A stretch of DNA of 64,000 bases, from NCBI RefSeq assembly GCF_010450875.1, contig NZ_CP048422.1, positions 1,519,001 to 1,583,000 on the forward strand, in the 5' to 3' direction. The stretch is from Sphingomonas insulae (lineage in GTDB: Bacteria > Pseudomonadota > Alphaproteobacteria > Sphingomonadales > Sphingomonadaceae). The notes beneath the pieces are model-generated. The model was not told the origin of the DNA. It saw nothing but the letters and a program-made list of their open reading frames with translations, and made no database searches. The position numbers were made by a program, and so were the translations under genes. Shown one piece after another: positions 45,337 to 54,711 of this stretch (position 1 is the stretch's first letter; the number at the start of each line of letters is the position of its first letter).

Positions 45337-45413
45337 GGCGATCGCCCATCGCATCGCGGCCGGCGAAGGTCAAAGCGCGCGTCCCGCATGCGCACATACG
45401 CTCATACCTACAA

Positions 45414-45518
45414 CCGTCATCCCGGCGAACGCCGGGACCCATGGACGCACACGGCTGCTGAGTGGCGCTGTCATTTGCCGATCGTATCCATGGGTCCCGG
45501 CGTTCGCCGGGATGACGG
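45414..45518. repeat. Perfect 32-bp inverted repeat (REP/BIME-like)
   Basis: 45414-45445 and 45487-45518 are perfect 32-bp inverted repeats, each itself containing the palindrome CCCGGCGAACGCCGGG (or its complement). They lie in the 308-bp divergent gap between pyrD and the suf regulator. The CGTCATCCCGGCGAA core is a common proteobacterial REP type. Confidence 0.85.
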
Positions 45519-45573
45519 AACAGGTGTAGCGTTACGCTCCCCATTGACCGCAGCGCACAAAAGCCTATCTGGC

Positions 45574-45596
45574 AATCGGATCGAATTGATCCGATT
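45574..45596. promoter_or_regulatory. Palindromic operator before the suf regulator
   Basis: AATCGGATC-GAATT-GATCCGATT is a perfect inverted repeat with a 5-base centre, 48 bases before the regulator's ATG. It is the natural candidate site for the Rrf2-type regulator acting on its own operon. Confidence 0.65.
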
Positions 45597-45644
45597 TGCG
45601 AGCCGTTCTCAACAGGCCGGCCGCGACAACCCAGTTCGGAGCCG

Positions 45645-46100
45645 ATGCGCCTCAGCAGCCTAGCCGATTATGCGGTCGTCATGATGTCCGCCGCCGCGCG
45701 CCATTGCGGTGGCGCGGCACGACTGAATGCGACCCTGCTCGCCGAGGAAACCGGTGTGCCGCTGCCGACCGCGCAGAAGCTGGTCAGTCGCCTGTCGAGC
45801 GCCGGCCTGATCGAAAGCGCGCGCGGCACCGGCGGCGGTTTCCGCCTCGCGCGCCCCGCCGCGGCGATCAGCCTCGCCGACATCATCGAGGCGGTCGAAG
45901 GGCCGATCCAGATGACCTCGTGCGTCGAGGGCAGCCGTCACGATTGCGCTATCGAGGGCAGTTGCCAGGTCCGCCCGCACTGGGGCGTCGTCAACGAAGC
46001 GGTTCGCGGCGCGCTTGCCGGCGTATCGCTCGCCCGCCTGTCCCGGGCGCCTACCCCCACTCACGATCCCATTCCCGCCCCTATCGGCGAACAGGTGTAA
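45645..46100 (+). CDS. Rrf2-family SUF operon regulator (SufR/IscR-like)
   Basis: 151 residues. The Rrf2 winged helix is clear: [59 protein letters not shown]. Three Cys residues ([18 protein letters not shown], near 92-106) match the Fe-S ligand set of IscR and of the SUF-type regulators in alphaproteobacteria. When the cluster is lost the protein should stop or change repression, raising suf expression. It heads the operon and is followed by sufB after 2 bases. A palindrome lies upstream. Confidence 0.92.
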   Translation: MRLSSLADYAVVMMSAAARHCGGAARLNATLLAEETGVPLPTAQKLVSRLSSAGLIESARGTGGGFRLARPAAAISLADIIEAVEGPIQMTSCVEGSRHDCAIEGSCQVRPHWGVVNEAVRGALAGVSLARLSRAPTPTHDPIPAPIGEQV

Positions 46101-46102
46101 CC

Positions 46103-47587
<1,485 letters not shown>

Positions 47588-47609
47588 CCGCCGCCGCCCC
47601 GCTGTCCTC

Positions 47610-47637
47610 CGTCATTCCCGCCTTCGCGGGAATGACG
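47610..47637. repeat. REP-like hairpin between sufB and sufC
   Basis: A perfect 12-bp stem, CGTCATTCCCGC (47610-47621) with 47626-47637 and loop CTTC, in the 110-bp gap between two genes of one operon. Confidence 0.85.
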
Positions 47638-47697
47638 AGGTCAAGAGGGCAGGCGTCCGAAGGCCGCGACAGTTTATCGATTTAAGACGGATCAAAG

Positions 47698-48456
47698 ATG
47701 CTCAAGATTGAAAACCTCCACGCCGAAATCGACGGCAAGCCGATCCTCAAGGGACTCTCGCTCGAAGTGAACGCGGGCGAGATCCACGCGATCATGGGCC
47801 CGAATGGCGCGGGCAAGTCGACGCTCGGCTATGTCCTCGGCGGTCGTCCCGGTTACGAGGTGACCGAAGGCTCGATCACCTTTGCCCCTGAAAACGGACA
47901 ACCCCAGGACCTGCTCGAACTCGCCCCCAACGAGCGCGCCGCGGCGGGCGTGTTCCTCGGCTTCCAGTATCCGGTCGAAATCCCCGGCGTCAGCAACGTC
48001 CAGTTCCTGCGCGAGGCGCTGAACGCGCAGCGTGCGACGCGCGATGAGAAGCCGCTGTCGGGCGCCGAATTCCTGAAGCTCGCCCGCGCGCAGGCGGCAA
48101 GCCTCGAAATGGATGCCGAGATGCTCAAGCGTCCCGTCAACGTCGGCTTCTCCGGCGGCGAGAAGAAGCGCAATGAGATGGTTCAGATGGGCATCGTCAA
48201 CCCGAAGTTCGCGATCCTCGATGAAACCGACAGCGGCCTCGACATCGACGCGCTGCGCATCGTCGGCGACGGCATCAACCGCATCATGCGCGCGCCCGAC
48301 AAGGCGGTGCTGCTCATCACCCACTACCAGCGCCTGCTCGATTACGTGCAGCCCGATTTCGTCCACGTCCTCGCCGATGGCCGCATCGTCCGTTCGGGCG
48401 GCGCCGACCTCGCGCACGAACTGGAGCGCGAGGGCTATGCGGGGGTGGCTGCGTGA
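47698..48456 (+). CDS. sufC: Fe-S cluster assembly ATPase SufC
   Basis: 252 residues, the normal length. ABC-ATPase motifs: Walker A GPNGAGKST (near 38), a Q-loop at VFLGFQYPVEIPGV, a signature NVGFSGGEKKRNEMVQM, Walker B FAILDETDSGLDIDALRIV and the switch His in LLITHYQRLLDYV. ATP use by SufC drives shape change of SufB/SufD. It lies between sufB and sufD with repeats in both gaps. Confidence 0.98.
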   Translation: MLKIENLHAEIDGKPILKGLSLEVNAGEIHAIMGPNGAGKSTLGYVLGGRPGYEVTEGSITFAPENGQPQDLLELAPNERAAAGVFLGFQYPVEIPGVSNVQFLREALNAQRATRDEKPLSGAEFLKLARAQAASLEMDAEMLKRPVNVGFSGGEKKRNEMVQMGIVNPKFAILDETDSGLDIDALRIVGDGINRIMRAPDKAVLLITHYQRLLDYVQPDFVHVLADGRIVRSGGADLAHELEREGYAGVAA

Positions 48457-48494
48457 TGATGTTCACGCGCAACCGCGAAGTTGCGAAGAGGGTG

Positions 48495-48707
48495 GTTCAC
48501 GCGGAGGCGCGGAGGCGCGGAGGGTGCGTCGCACGCGGTGCGGTCCCGCGGATCATCGCTAACGATCATGACATAGCCCTGACGGGCGAGAAGAAGCCAC
48601 GCGCCGCAGGCGCAATCATCCTCTCTTCTTCTCCTCCCCTTCTTCTCCGCGCCTCCGCGCCTCCGCGTGAAACATCGTCTTCTCTTCGCGTCTTCGCGTC
48701 TTCGCGT
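48495..48707. repeat. Octamer-repeat element between sufC and sufD
   Basis: The left arm 48495-48522 is identical to that at 40241-40268. The right arm 48645-48671 pairs with it over 27 bp. A third unit follows as three tandem CTTCGCGT octamers (48684-48707) and then GA. All are variants of [CTYCGCGY]x3-GA. They fill most of the 280-bp gap inside the suf operon. Confidence 0.85.
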
Positions 48708-48736
48708 GATAATCTCTCTCCGACCAGAGCCGCAGC

Positions 48737-49795
48737 ATGACCCTCGACCTCCCCACCACCCGCGAGGAAGCCTTCCGCTGGGCGGACATGCCCGCGATCG
48801 AGGCCGCACGCGCCCTCCCGGCCGCGGCGATCGCAACGCCCGACCCGATCCTCGCCGATGCCGCACGCCTCGTGTTCGTCGGCGGCGCGCTGATCGAGCG
48901 GACCGGTGACCTGGCGATCGCCGACGACACCGTCGCCAGCGACCATGCGCTCGCCCGCTTCGCCTCGGGCCGGGGCCATCGCATCACGCTCGCCCCCCGC
49001 ACCGTCACGGCGATCGAGATCACCCGCGTCAACGCCGGCGAAGATAGCCATACCCCGCTCGTCATCACCCTCGGCGAAGACGCGGTGCTGACGCTGGTCG
49101 AGAGCTTCACCGGCGCCGGCTGGACCAATACGCTGACCCGCTTCGACCTCGGCAAGGGCGCCCGCGTCATGCGGGCCGTCCGCGTCGTCCAGTCGGCCGG
49201 CTTCGTCTCGACCCGCGACGAAGTGAGCATCGCCGAAGCCGCCAGCTTCGTCTCGGTGGCGCTGGGCGCGACGGGGGCCGGTACCCGGCTCGACGCGGCG
49301 CTTACCCTCAATGGCGATGGCGCCTATGCCGAACTCGGCGGTGCGCTGCTGACCCGCGACGACCAGCGCCAGGAATGCGCGGTGCGCGTGCGCCATGCCG
49401 CGCCCAATGGCCAGTCGCACCAGCTCTGGCGCGCCGTCGCCGCCGATCGCTCCACCGTCAGCCTCGCCGCCGCGGTCGAGGTCGCGCGCGACGCGCAGAA
49501 GACCGACGGCGAACAGTCGCTCCGCGGTCTGTTGCTGAAGCGCACCGCGACGGTGAACCTCAAGCCCGAGCTGGAGATTTTCGCCGACGACGTGAAATGC
49601 GCGCATGGTGCGACGATCGGCGAACTCGACGATCGCGCCCTGTTCTACATGCAGAGCCGCGGCATCCCCGAACCCCGCGCGAAAGCCCTCCTGACCCGCG
49701 CCTTCGTCGCCGACGCGCTCGACCGCATCGCCGACGACACCGTGCGAGACACGTTCGCGGCGGACGCGGATGCATGGCTGGAGCAAACGTTGTGA
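48737..49795 (+). CDS. sufD: Fe-S cluster assembly protein SufD
   Basis: 352 residues. It is weakly conserved at the N-terminus, as usual for SufD, but the right-handed beta-helix core and the C-terminal SufBD end are clear: LLKRTATVNLKPELEIFADDVKCAHGATIGELDDRALFYMQSRGIPEPRAKALLTRAFVAD. The His in KCAHGATIGELD is conserved at the SufB-SufD interface where clusters form. It is preceded by repeats and followed by a 262-bp stretch before sufS. Confidence 0.94.
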   Translation: MTLDLPTTREEAFRWADMPAIEAARALPAAAIATPDPILADAARLVFVGGALIERTGDLAIADDTVASDHALARFASGRGHRITLAPRTVTAIEITRVNAGEDSHTPLVITLGEDAVLTLVESFTGAGWTNTLTRFDLGKGARVMRAVRVVQSAGFVSTRDEVSIAEAASFVSVALGATGAGTRLDAALTLNGDGAYAELGGALLTRDDQRQECAVRVRHAAPNGQSHQLWRAVAADRSTVSLAAAVEVARDAQKTDGEQSLRGLLLKRTATVNLKPELEIFADDVKCAHGATIGELDDRALFYMQSRGIPEPRAKALLTRAFVADALDRIADDTVRDTFAADADAWLEQTL

Positions 49796-50061
49796 CCGAT
49801 CGTGGTCCCCGACGGGGTCCGGTGTCCGGTGGCGAGCCAGCCATGATCGGCCGCCAGCCGATGCTTTCACGACCGGACCCCGGCCGCCGCCGGGCAACGC
49901 CGAAAGCCCGGCTGTGCCGCACGCAGCCCGCCTGTACCGGTGCAATGCCATCGGCCGTCCCGCACGCCGCGCTCATCCCGGCGGCATTGGGCGAGGGAGG
50001 ATTCCCACGCGGACGTAGTGTCAACTTCGGCAACTTCCGCGCGATGGAACCCGCCGCATGA
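49792..50061 (+). CDS. Possible 89-residue bridging ORF between sufD and sufS
   Basis: An open frame starts at GTG 49792, overlapping the sufD stop (GTGA), and ends in a TGA that overlaps the sufS ATG (ATGA, 50058-50061). The product is basic and Pro/Arg/Ala-rich at first, with a Cys pair in ARLCRTQPACTG, and ends GGFPRGRSVNFGNFRAMEPAA. No family is recognised, and the DNA contains a palindrome (GGGTCCGGT near 49818 with ACCGGACCC near 49872) and the 23-bp motif. It may be a translated spacer that keeps ribosomes running into sufS rather than a working protein. Confidence 0.3.
   Translation: MTDRGPRRGPVSGGEPAMIGRQPMLSRPDPGRRRATPKARLCRTQPACTGAMPSAVPHAALIPAALGEGGFPRGRSVNFGNFRAMEPAA
50020..50042 (+). 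repeat. 23-bp motif, copy 2 (upstream of sufS)
   Basis: Identical over 23 bases to 32049-32071 (other strand) and pointing toward sufS, which starts 16 bases later. As protein it would read VNFGNFR; as DNA it holds two AACTTC words 3 bases apart. Confidence 0.7.
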
Positions 50062-51266
50062 TCGCCCCGGAAACCGCGCTCGACCGCGTCGCCGATTTCC
50101 CCGCCATCCCGGATGGTTGGGCCTATCTCGACACCGCCGCCACCGCGCAAAAGCCGCAGGCGGTGATCGATGCGATCACCCGCGGCTATGCCGAGACCTA
50201 CGCCACCGTCCACCGCGGCGTGTACCAGCGCAGCGCCGACATGACGCTCGCCTATGAGGCGGCCCGCCAGAAGGTCGCGCGCTTCATCGGAGCGACCACC
50301 CCGGACGAGATCGTGTTCGTCCGCGGCGCGACGGAGGGGATCAACCTCGTCGCGCACAGCTGGGCGGCGACGCAGCTCAAGGCGGGCGACCGCATCCTGC
50401 TGTCGATGCTGGAGCATCACAGCAATATCGTGCCGTGGCAGATGGCGGCGGAACGCGTCGGCGCCGCCATCGACGTGGTGCCGCTCACGCCCGACCATCG
50501 CATCGACCTCGACGCGATGGAAAGCATGCTGACCGATCGGCACAAGCTGGTCGCGCTCGCCCATGTCTCCAACGTCCTCGGTTCGGTGCTCGATGCCAAG
50601 CGCGCGACCGACCTCGCGCACGGGGTCGGCGCGAAGATCCTGCTCGACGGGTGCCAGGCGGTGCCGCGCATCGCCGTCGACGTCGCCGCGATCGGCTGCG
50701 ATTTCTACGTCTTCTCCGGGCACAAGCTGTATGGCCCGACCGGGATCGGCGTGCTGTGGGGCAGGGGGGCATTGCTGGACCGGATGCCGCCGTATCAGGG
50801 CGGCGGATCGATGATCGACCGCGTCAGCTTCGCGCGCACCACCTATGCCCCGCCACCGGGGCGGTTCGAGGCGGGGACGCCGCACATCGTCGGCGGCCTC
50901 GGCCTCGCCGCGGCGATCGACTATGTCGAGGGGATCGGCATCGATCGCATCCACGCCCACGAAACCGCATTGGTCCGCGATGCCCGCGCGGCGCTGTCCT
51001 CGCTCAATTCGGTCCGCCTGTTCGGGCCGGATGACAGCGCCGGCATCGTCAGTTTCGCGGTGGAGGGGGTGCATCCGCACGACGTCGGCACCATCTTGGA
51101 CGAAGGACGCGTGGCGATCCGCGCCGGCCATCACTGCGCACAGCCGTTGATGGAGGCGCTCGGCGTCGACGCCACCGCACGCGCCAGCTTCGCGGTTTAT
51201 AACGGGCCGCAGGATATCGAGGCGCTGGTACGCGGCGTCGAACGGGTAACGAGGATATTCGGATGA
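50058..51266 (+). CDS. sufS: Cysteine desulfurase SufS
   Basis: 402 residues. PLP-enzyme marks: YLDTAATAQKPQAVIDAI, VHRGVYQRSADMTLAYEAARQKVARFI, FVRGATEGINLVAHSW, LEHHSNIVPWQ, and the PLP lysine in DFYVFSGHKLYGPTGIGVLWG (near 225). The catalytic Cys sits in RAGHHCAQPLMEALGV (near 360). It is the SufS type (group II), taking sulfur from cysteine for clusters. No sufE or sufU partner is in the window, so the sulfur acceptor must be encoded elsewhere or SufT/SufA may suffice. Confidence 0.96.
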   Translation: MIAPETALDRVADFPAIPDGWAYLDTAATAQKPQAVIDAITRGYAETYATVHRGVYQRSADMTLAYEAARQKVARFIGATTPDEIVFVRGATEGINLVAHSWAATQLKAGDRILLSMLEHHSNIVPWQMAAERVGAAIDVVPLTPDHRIDLDAMESMLTDRHKLVALAHVSNVLGSVLDAKRATDLAHGVGAKILLDGCQAVPRIAVDVAAIGCDFYVFSGHKLYGPTGIGVLWGRGALLDRMPPYQGGGSMIDRVSFARTTYAPPPGRFEAGTPHIVGGLGLAAAIDYVEGIGIDRIHAHETALVRDARAALSSLNSVRLFGPDDSAGIVSFAVEGVHPHDVGTILDEGRVAIRAGHHCAQPLMEALGVDATARASFAVYNGPQDIEALVRGVERVTRIFG

Positions 51267-51820
51267 GCGATACATTCCGTATCGAGGAAGTCGACGCGGT
51301 CACCCCGCCGCCCAGGGCGCGGGTCGAGGATGTCGTCGACAACGCCGGGGTGGACCACGCCGGGTCGGAAGGGGCCGGGTCGGAAGGGGCCGGGTCGGAT
51401 GGCACCGGGGCGGATGGCGCGGGGGCGGATACCCCCAAAGCGGAAGGCCGCGAGCGCGACTATCTGTCGGGCTTCCTCCAGCAGAAGCCGCAGGGCGAGG
51501 CGCCTGGCGAACCCGGCGGCGCGCTCTACGAAGCCGTCATCGACGCACTGAAGGAGATCTACGACCCCGAAATTCCGGTCAATATCTACGATCTCGGCCT
51601 CATCTACGGCGTCGAGATCACCGATGGCGGACAGGCGACGGTGATGATGACCCTCACCACCCCGCATTGCCCGGTGGCCGAATCGATGCCGGCCGAGGTC
51701 GAGATGCGCGTCGCCGCGGTGCCGGGCATTGCCTTTGCCGACGTCAACCTGATCTGGGACCCGCCATGGGACCCGCAGAAGATGTCCGACGATGCGAAAC
51801 TAGAGTTGGGAATGCTTTGA
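51263..51820 (+). CDS. sufT: SUF assembly protein SufT (MIP18/DUF59) with Gly-rich spacer
   Basis: 185 residues; the ATG overlaps the sufS stop by 4 bases. The C-terminal 100 residues are the MIP18 domain: ALKEIYDPEIPVNIYDLGLIYGVEI, MMTLTTPHCPVAESMPAEVEMRV (conserved Cys in HCPVA) and VNLIWDPPWDPQKMSDDAKLELGML. SufT aids maturation of Fe-S proteins. The N-terminal 80 residues are not conserved and contain five-residue Gly repeats (AGSEG, AGSEG, AGSDG, TGADG), which should be a flexible linker. Confidence 0.94.
   Translation: MSDTFRIEEVDAVTPPPRARVEDVVDNAGVDHAGSEGAGSEGAGSDGTGADGAGADTPKAEGRERDYLSGFLQQKPQGEAPGEPGGALYEAVIDALKEIYDPEIPVNIYDLGLIYGVEITDGGQATVMMTLTTPHCPVAESMPAEVEMRVAAVPGIAFADVNLIWDPPWDPQKMSDDAKLELGML
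51359..51430 (+). repeat. 15-bp tandem repeat in sufT
   Basis: Nearly five copies of a 15-bp unit (GCCGGGTCGGAAGGG-like) encode AGSEG-type pentapeptides. Copy-number change would keep the frame. Confidence 0.85.
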
Positions 51821-52173
51821 TGGCCACCACGTTACGCCAGCGCCCCGCGCCCCTGATCCTCACTGCGAACGCCGACGCGCGTATCGCCGACCTGATGGCG
51901 CGCGCACCCGACGGGGCGATCGGCGTCAAGCTGTCGACCCCGCGGCGCGGCTGTTCGGGCCTCGCCTATTCGGTCGACTATGTCACCGAAGCCAAGCCGT
52001 TCGACGAACGGATCGAAACGCCGGGCGGCACCCTGTTCGTCGATGGCGGATCGATCCTCTACCTCGTCGGATCGACGATGGACTGGGTCGAGGATGATTT
52101 CACCGCCGGTTTCGTCTTCGCCAATCCGAACGCCAAGGGCGCCTGCGGCTGCGGCGAAAGCTTCACGGTGTGA
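51820..52173 (+). CDS. sufA: A-type Fe-S carrier SufA (HesB/IscA family)
   Basis: 117 residues from ATG 51820, which shares a base with the sufT stop (TGATG). The three ligand Cys of the A-type family are present: RRGCSGLAYSVDYV and, at the end, KGACGCGESFTV. DGGSILYLVGSTMDWVEDDFTAGFVFANPNAKG is typical. It carries clusters from SufBCD to target enzymes. Last gene of the operon; a REP-like element follows. Confidence 0.95.
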   Translation: MATTLRQRPAPLILTANADARIADLMARAPDGAIGVKLSTPRRGCSGLAYSVDYVTEAKPFDERIETPGGTLFVDGGSILYLVGSTMDWVEDDFTAGFVFANPNAKGACGCGESFTV

Positions 52174-52179
52174 TCTCGT

Positions 52180-52257
52180 CGTCATTGCGGGCGTAGCGAA
52201 GCGATCCAGTCACGGACTAGGACGCTCCGGATTGCGTCGCCACGCTTGCGGTGACGG
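52180..52257. repeat. Imperfect REP-like palindrome after sufA
   Basis: TCATTGCGGGCGTAGCGAAG and a partly complementary end (GGATTGCGTCGCCACGCTTG... GTGACGG) form an imperfect inverted repeat. This resembles the common CATTGCGAGCGTAGCGAAGCAATCCAG type. It lies in the 99-bp gap between convergent genes and could double as a terminator. Confidence 0.75.
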
Positions 52258-52272
52258 ATAAAAAGCCGCCTT

Positions 52273-53424
52273 TTACAGTGACTTGCCGTACACATTGTAG
52301 ACCTTGTTCACCCGGCTGTCGATCGTCTCGGCGATCGATCGCATCCCCTGATTGTCATCGAGGATCCAGCCGATCTCGCCGCGGCTGGCGCCGTACCGCT
52401 CCACCGACGCACGGCGGATATACTCGATCATCATGAAGGCGAGCTGGCTCGCCATCCGCGACGATTGCAGTTCCTTGACGACGCCCATCAACGGCACCCG
52501 CATCGTCCGCACCTTCGGGCGGCGCAGCCACAGCAACAGCTTGGCCCAGCCGAACGGCAGCAGCGATCCGTTCAGCGGCTTGATCGGCTCGTTGAGGTCG
52601 GGCAGCGTGATCATGAACGCCACCGGCTTGCCGTCCAGCTCGGCGATGCGGATCAGGTCGTTGAAGACGATCGGCTTCAGCTTGACGCCGACATCCTTGA
52701 TCTCCGGCGGGGTGAGCGGCACGAATCCCCAATTGTCGCTCCACGCATCGTTCAGGATCGACAGGATGATCGCCGCCTCCTCCTCGAACCTGCGCTTGTC
52801 GACCTCGCGGACGACGATCCGCTCGTTCTTCTCGCCGGACTTGATGATCCGCTTCACGATCGGCGGGAATTCCTGCGTGATGTCCAGTTCGTACGTGAAC
52901 AGCTGCTTGACCTCGGTGTAGCCGGCCCGCTCGATCCATCCCTGATAGTCCGGCTTGGCATGGCCCATCATGATCGTGGGGGGATGGTCGAAGCCCTGCA
53001 CCAGCAGCCCGGGTTCTTCCCAGATCGACTGCGAGATCGGCCCCAACGCCCGCGTCATGCCCTGACCGCGCAGCCACTCCTCCGCCTTCGCCAGCAGCGC
53101 CACGAACACGTCCTCGCGCTCCGCATCCATCAGCCCCCATTGGCCGACGCCCGGTCCGAAGCCCTGCGCAGCCGGCATCGTCAGCGCCAGCGTATCGATG
53201 TGCGCAGAGATGCGACCGACGACGCGCCCGCCTTCATGGGCCAGGAACAGCTGCACCTTGGCATGGCTGTACCAGCCGTTCTTCTCCGGGGTGATCAGCC
53301 CCAGCGCCTCGCCCTTCAGCGGCGGCACCCAGTGCGGATCGTCCTTGTAGAGGCGGAACGGCAGATCGACGAACGCCTTGCGTTCGCGCTTGGTGGTGAC
53401 GGGCGTGATCGTCAGGTCGCTCAA
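52273..53424 (-). CDS. GNAT-like N-acyltransferase of unknown substrate
   Basis: 383 residues. The N-terminus ITPVTTKRERKAFVDLPFRLYKDDPHWVPPLKGE and GRVVGRISAHIDTLAL, GPISQSIWEEPGLLVQGFDHPPTIMMGHAKPDYQGWIERAGYTEVKQLFTYEL match an uncharacterised acyltransferase-like family common in alphaproteobacteria. It may have two GNAT-type halves, with IRIAELDGKPVAFMITLPDLNEPI in the second. No membrane segment or signal is seen. It is convergent with sufA and divergent from the desaturase (about 130 bp). Substrate unknown. Confidence 0.7.
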   Translation of the reverse strand: MSDLTITPVTTKRERKAFVDLPFRLYKDDPHWVPPLKGEALGLITPEKNGWYSHAKVQLFLAHEGGRVVGRISAHIDTLALTMPAAQGFGPGVGQWGLMDAEREDVFVALLAKAEEWLRGQGMTRALGPISQSIWEEPGLLVQGFDHPPTIMMGHAKPDYQGWIERAGYTEVKQLFTYELDITQEFPPIVKRIIKSGEKNERIVVREVDKRRFEEEAAIILSILNDAWSDNWGFVPLTPPEIKDVGVKLKPIVFNDLIRIAELDGKPVAFMITLPDLNEPIKPLNGSLLPFGWAKLLLWLRRPKVRTMRVPLMGVVKELQSSRMASQLAFMMIEYIRRASVERYGASRGEIGWILDDNQGMRSIAETIDSRVNKVYNVYGKSL

Positions 53425-53557
53425 GATAGGCCTCCCTTTTGGCGACGCGATCTAGCAGGTCGGGCGCATGATGCGAGTGACGATTCCGTCATCAGTGATC
53501 GCAACGTTGCATGGCCGCCGCCTGTAAATGCCACGCTGTCGCCACTATCTTGGGGCA

Positions 53558-54661
53558 ATGGAACACGCCATGGATAGCTCGCTGACCCTTTCGCGCGCGC
53601 CCGTCGCCGATGCCGCCACGCGCCCGGTGCGCCAGCGGATCGCGGACGACAAGGCGATGCTGCGTACCGCCGCCGAACTGACCCGCGACCTGATCGCGCC
53701 GCGTCCGCGTATCTACTGGGCGGATCTGATCGCGTCGGCCGCGATCGGCTATGGCGCGCTCGCCGTTGCGGTGACCGTCAGCGGCACCGGCTGGGTCGTG
53801 CTGGCCGCCATCGTATCGGCATTGGCGCTGTACCGCGCGTTGAGCTTCATCCACGAAGTCAGCCATATGAAGCACAGCGCCTTGCCCCGCTTCCGCGGTC
53901 TGTGGAACGCGCTGGTCGGCGTGCCGATGCTCGTGCCGAGCTTCATGTACGAAGGGGTGCACAATCTGCACCACGCCAAGACGCGCTATGGCACGTCGGA
54001 AGACCCCGAATACCTGCCGCTCGCGCTGATGAAGCCGTGGACGCTGCCGGTATTCGTCGTGATCTCGGCATTGGCGCCGGTGGGCCTGCTGATCCGCTAC
54101 GCGATCCTGTCGCCGGTATCGCTGCTGTCGCCGAAGCTGCGCACGATCGTCATGGAACGCTATTCCGCGCTCGCCATCAATCCCTCGTTCCGCCGGCGTG
54201 CACCGGAAGGCGACGCGCGATCGATGTGGAACCGGGTCGAAACGGCCGCCAGCCTGTGGGCGATCGCCGTCGTCGTGCTGACCTCGACGGACGTCTTCCC
54301 GCTGCGTTCGGTGCTGATCGGGCTGGCGATCGGGTCGGGCGTCGCCGTGGTGAACCAGGTCCGCACGCTGGTCGCGCATCTATGGGAAAACGATGGCGAG
54401 CCGATGTCGGTGACCGCGCAATATCTCGATTCGGTCAACGTGCCGCCGCCATCGATGCTGCCTGCGTTATGGGCACCGGTCGGCCTGCGCTATCATGCGC
54501 TCCACCATCTGCTGCCGAGCCTGCCGTATCATGCGCTGGGCGAAGCGCATCGCCGCATCACCGCGGCGCTGGACCAGGGTTCGCCCTACCACAAGGCGAG
54601 CTACACCGGCTTGCCGGGGCTGGTGAACAAGATCGTCCGGAGCACCTTCACCCCGCGCTAG
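53558..54661 (+). CDS. Membrane fatty acid desaturase
   Basis: 367 residues from ATG 53558; ATG 53570 (MDSSLTLS) is nearly as good. Three His clusters of the di-iron desaturases are seen: HEVSH (near 97), HNLHHAKTRYGT (near 133) and HALHHLLPSLPYH (near 310). Four or so membrane helices separate them. It introduces a double bond or hydroxyl into an acyl chain using O2 at the inner membrane. Close family members also act on sphingoid chains and carotenoids, so a sphingolipid role is possible but unproven. Confidence 0.88.
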   Translation: MEHAMDSSLTLSRAPVADAATRPVRQRIADDKAMLRTAAELTRDLIAPRPRIYWADLIASAAIGYGALAVAVTVSGTGWVVLAAIVSALALYRALSFIHEVSHMKHSALPRFRGLWNALVGVPMLVPSFMYEGVHNLHHAKTRYGTSEDPEYLPLALMKPWTLPVFVVISALAPVGLLIRYAILSPVSLLSPKLRTIVMERYSALAINPSFRRRAPEGDARSMWNRVETAASLWAIAVVVLTSTDVFPLRSVLIGLAIGSGVAVVNQVRTLVAHLWENDGEPMSVTAQYLDSVNVPPPSMLPALWAPVGLRYHALHHLLPSLPYHALGEAHRRITAALDQGSPYHKASYTGLPGLVNKIVRSTFTPR

Positions 54662-54711
54662 GCGACCTTGGCCATCACGGTCATCCTGTTTCACCGGATG
54701 ACCGGATCGGA

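Noticed and set aside
51359..51430. Direct repeats considered as a CRISPR array
   Set aside because: The units are 15 bp, without spacers and in frame inside sufT, so they are a coding tandem repeat.
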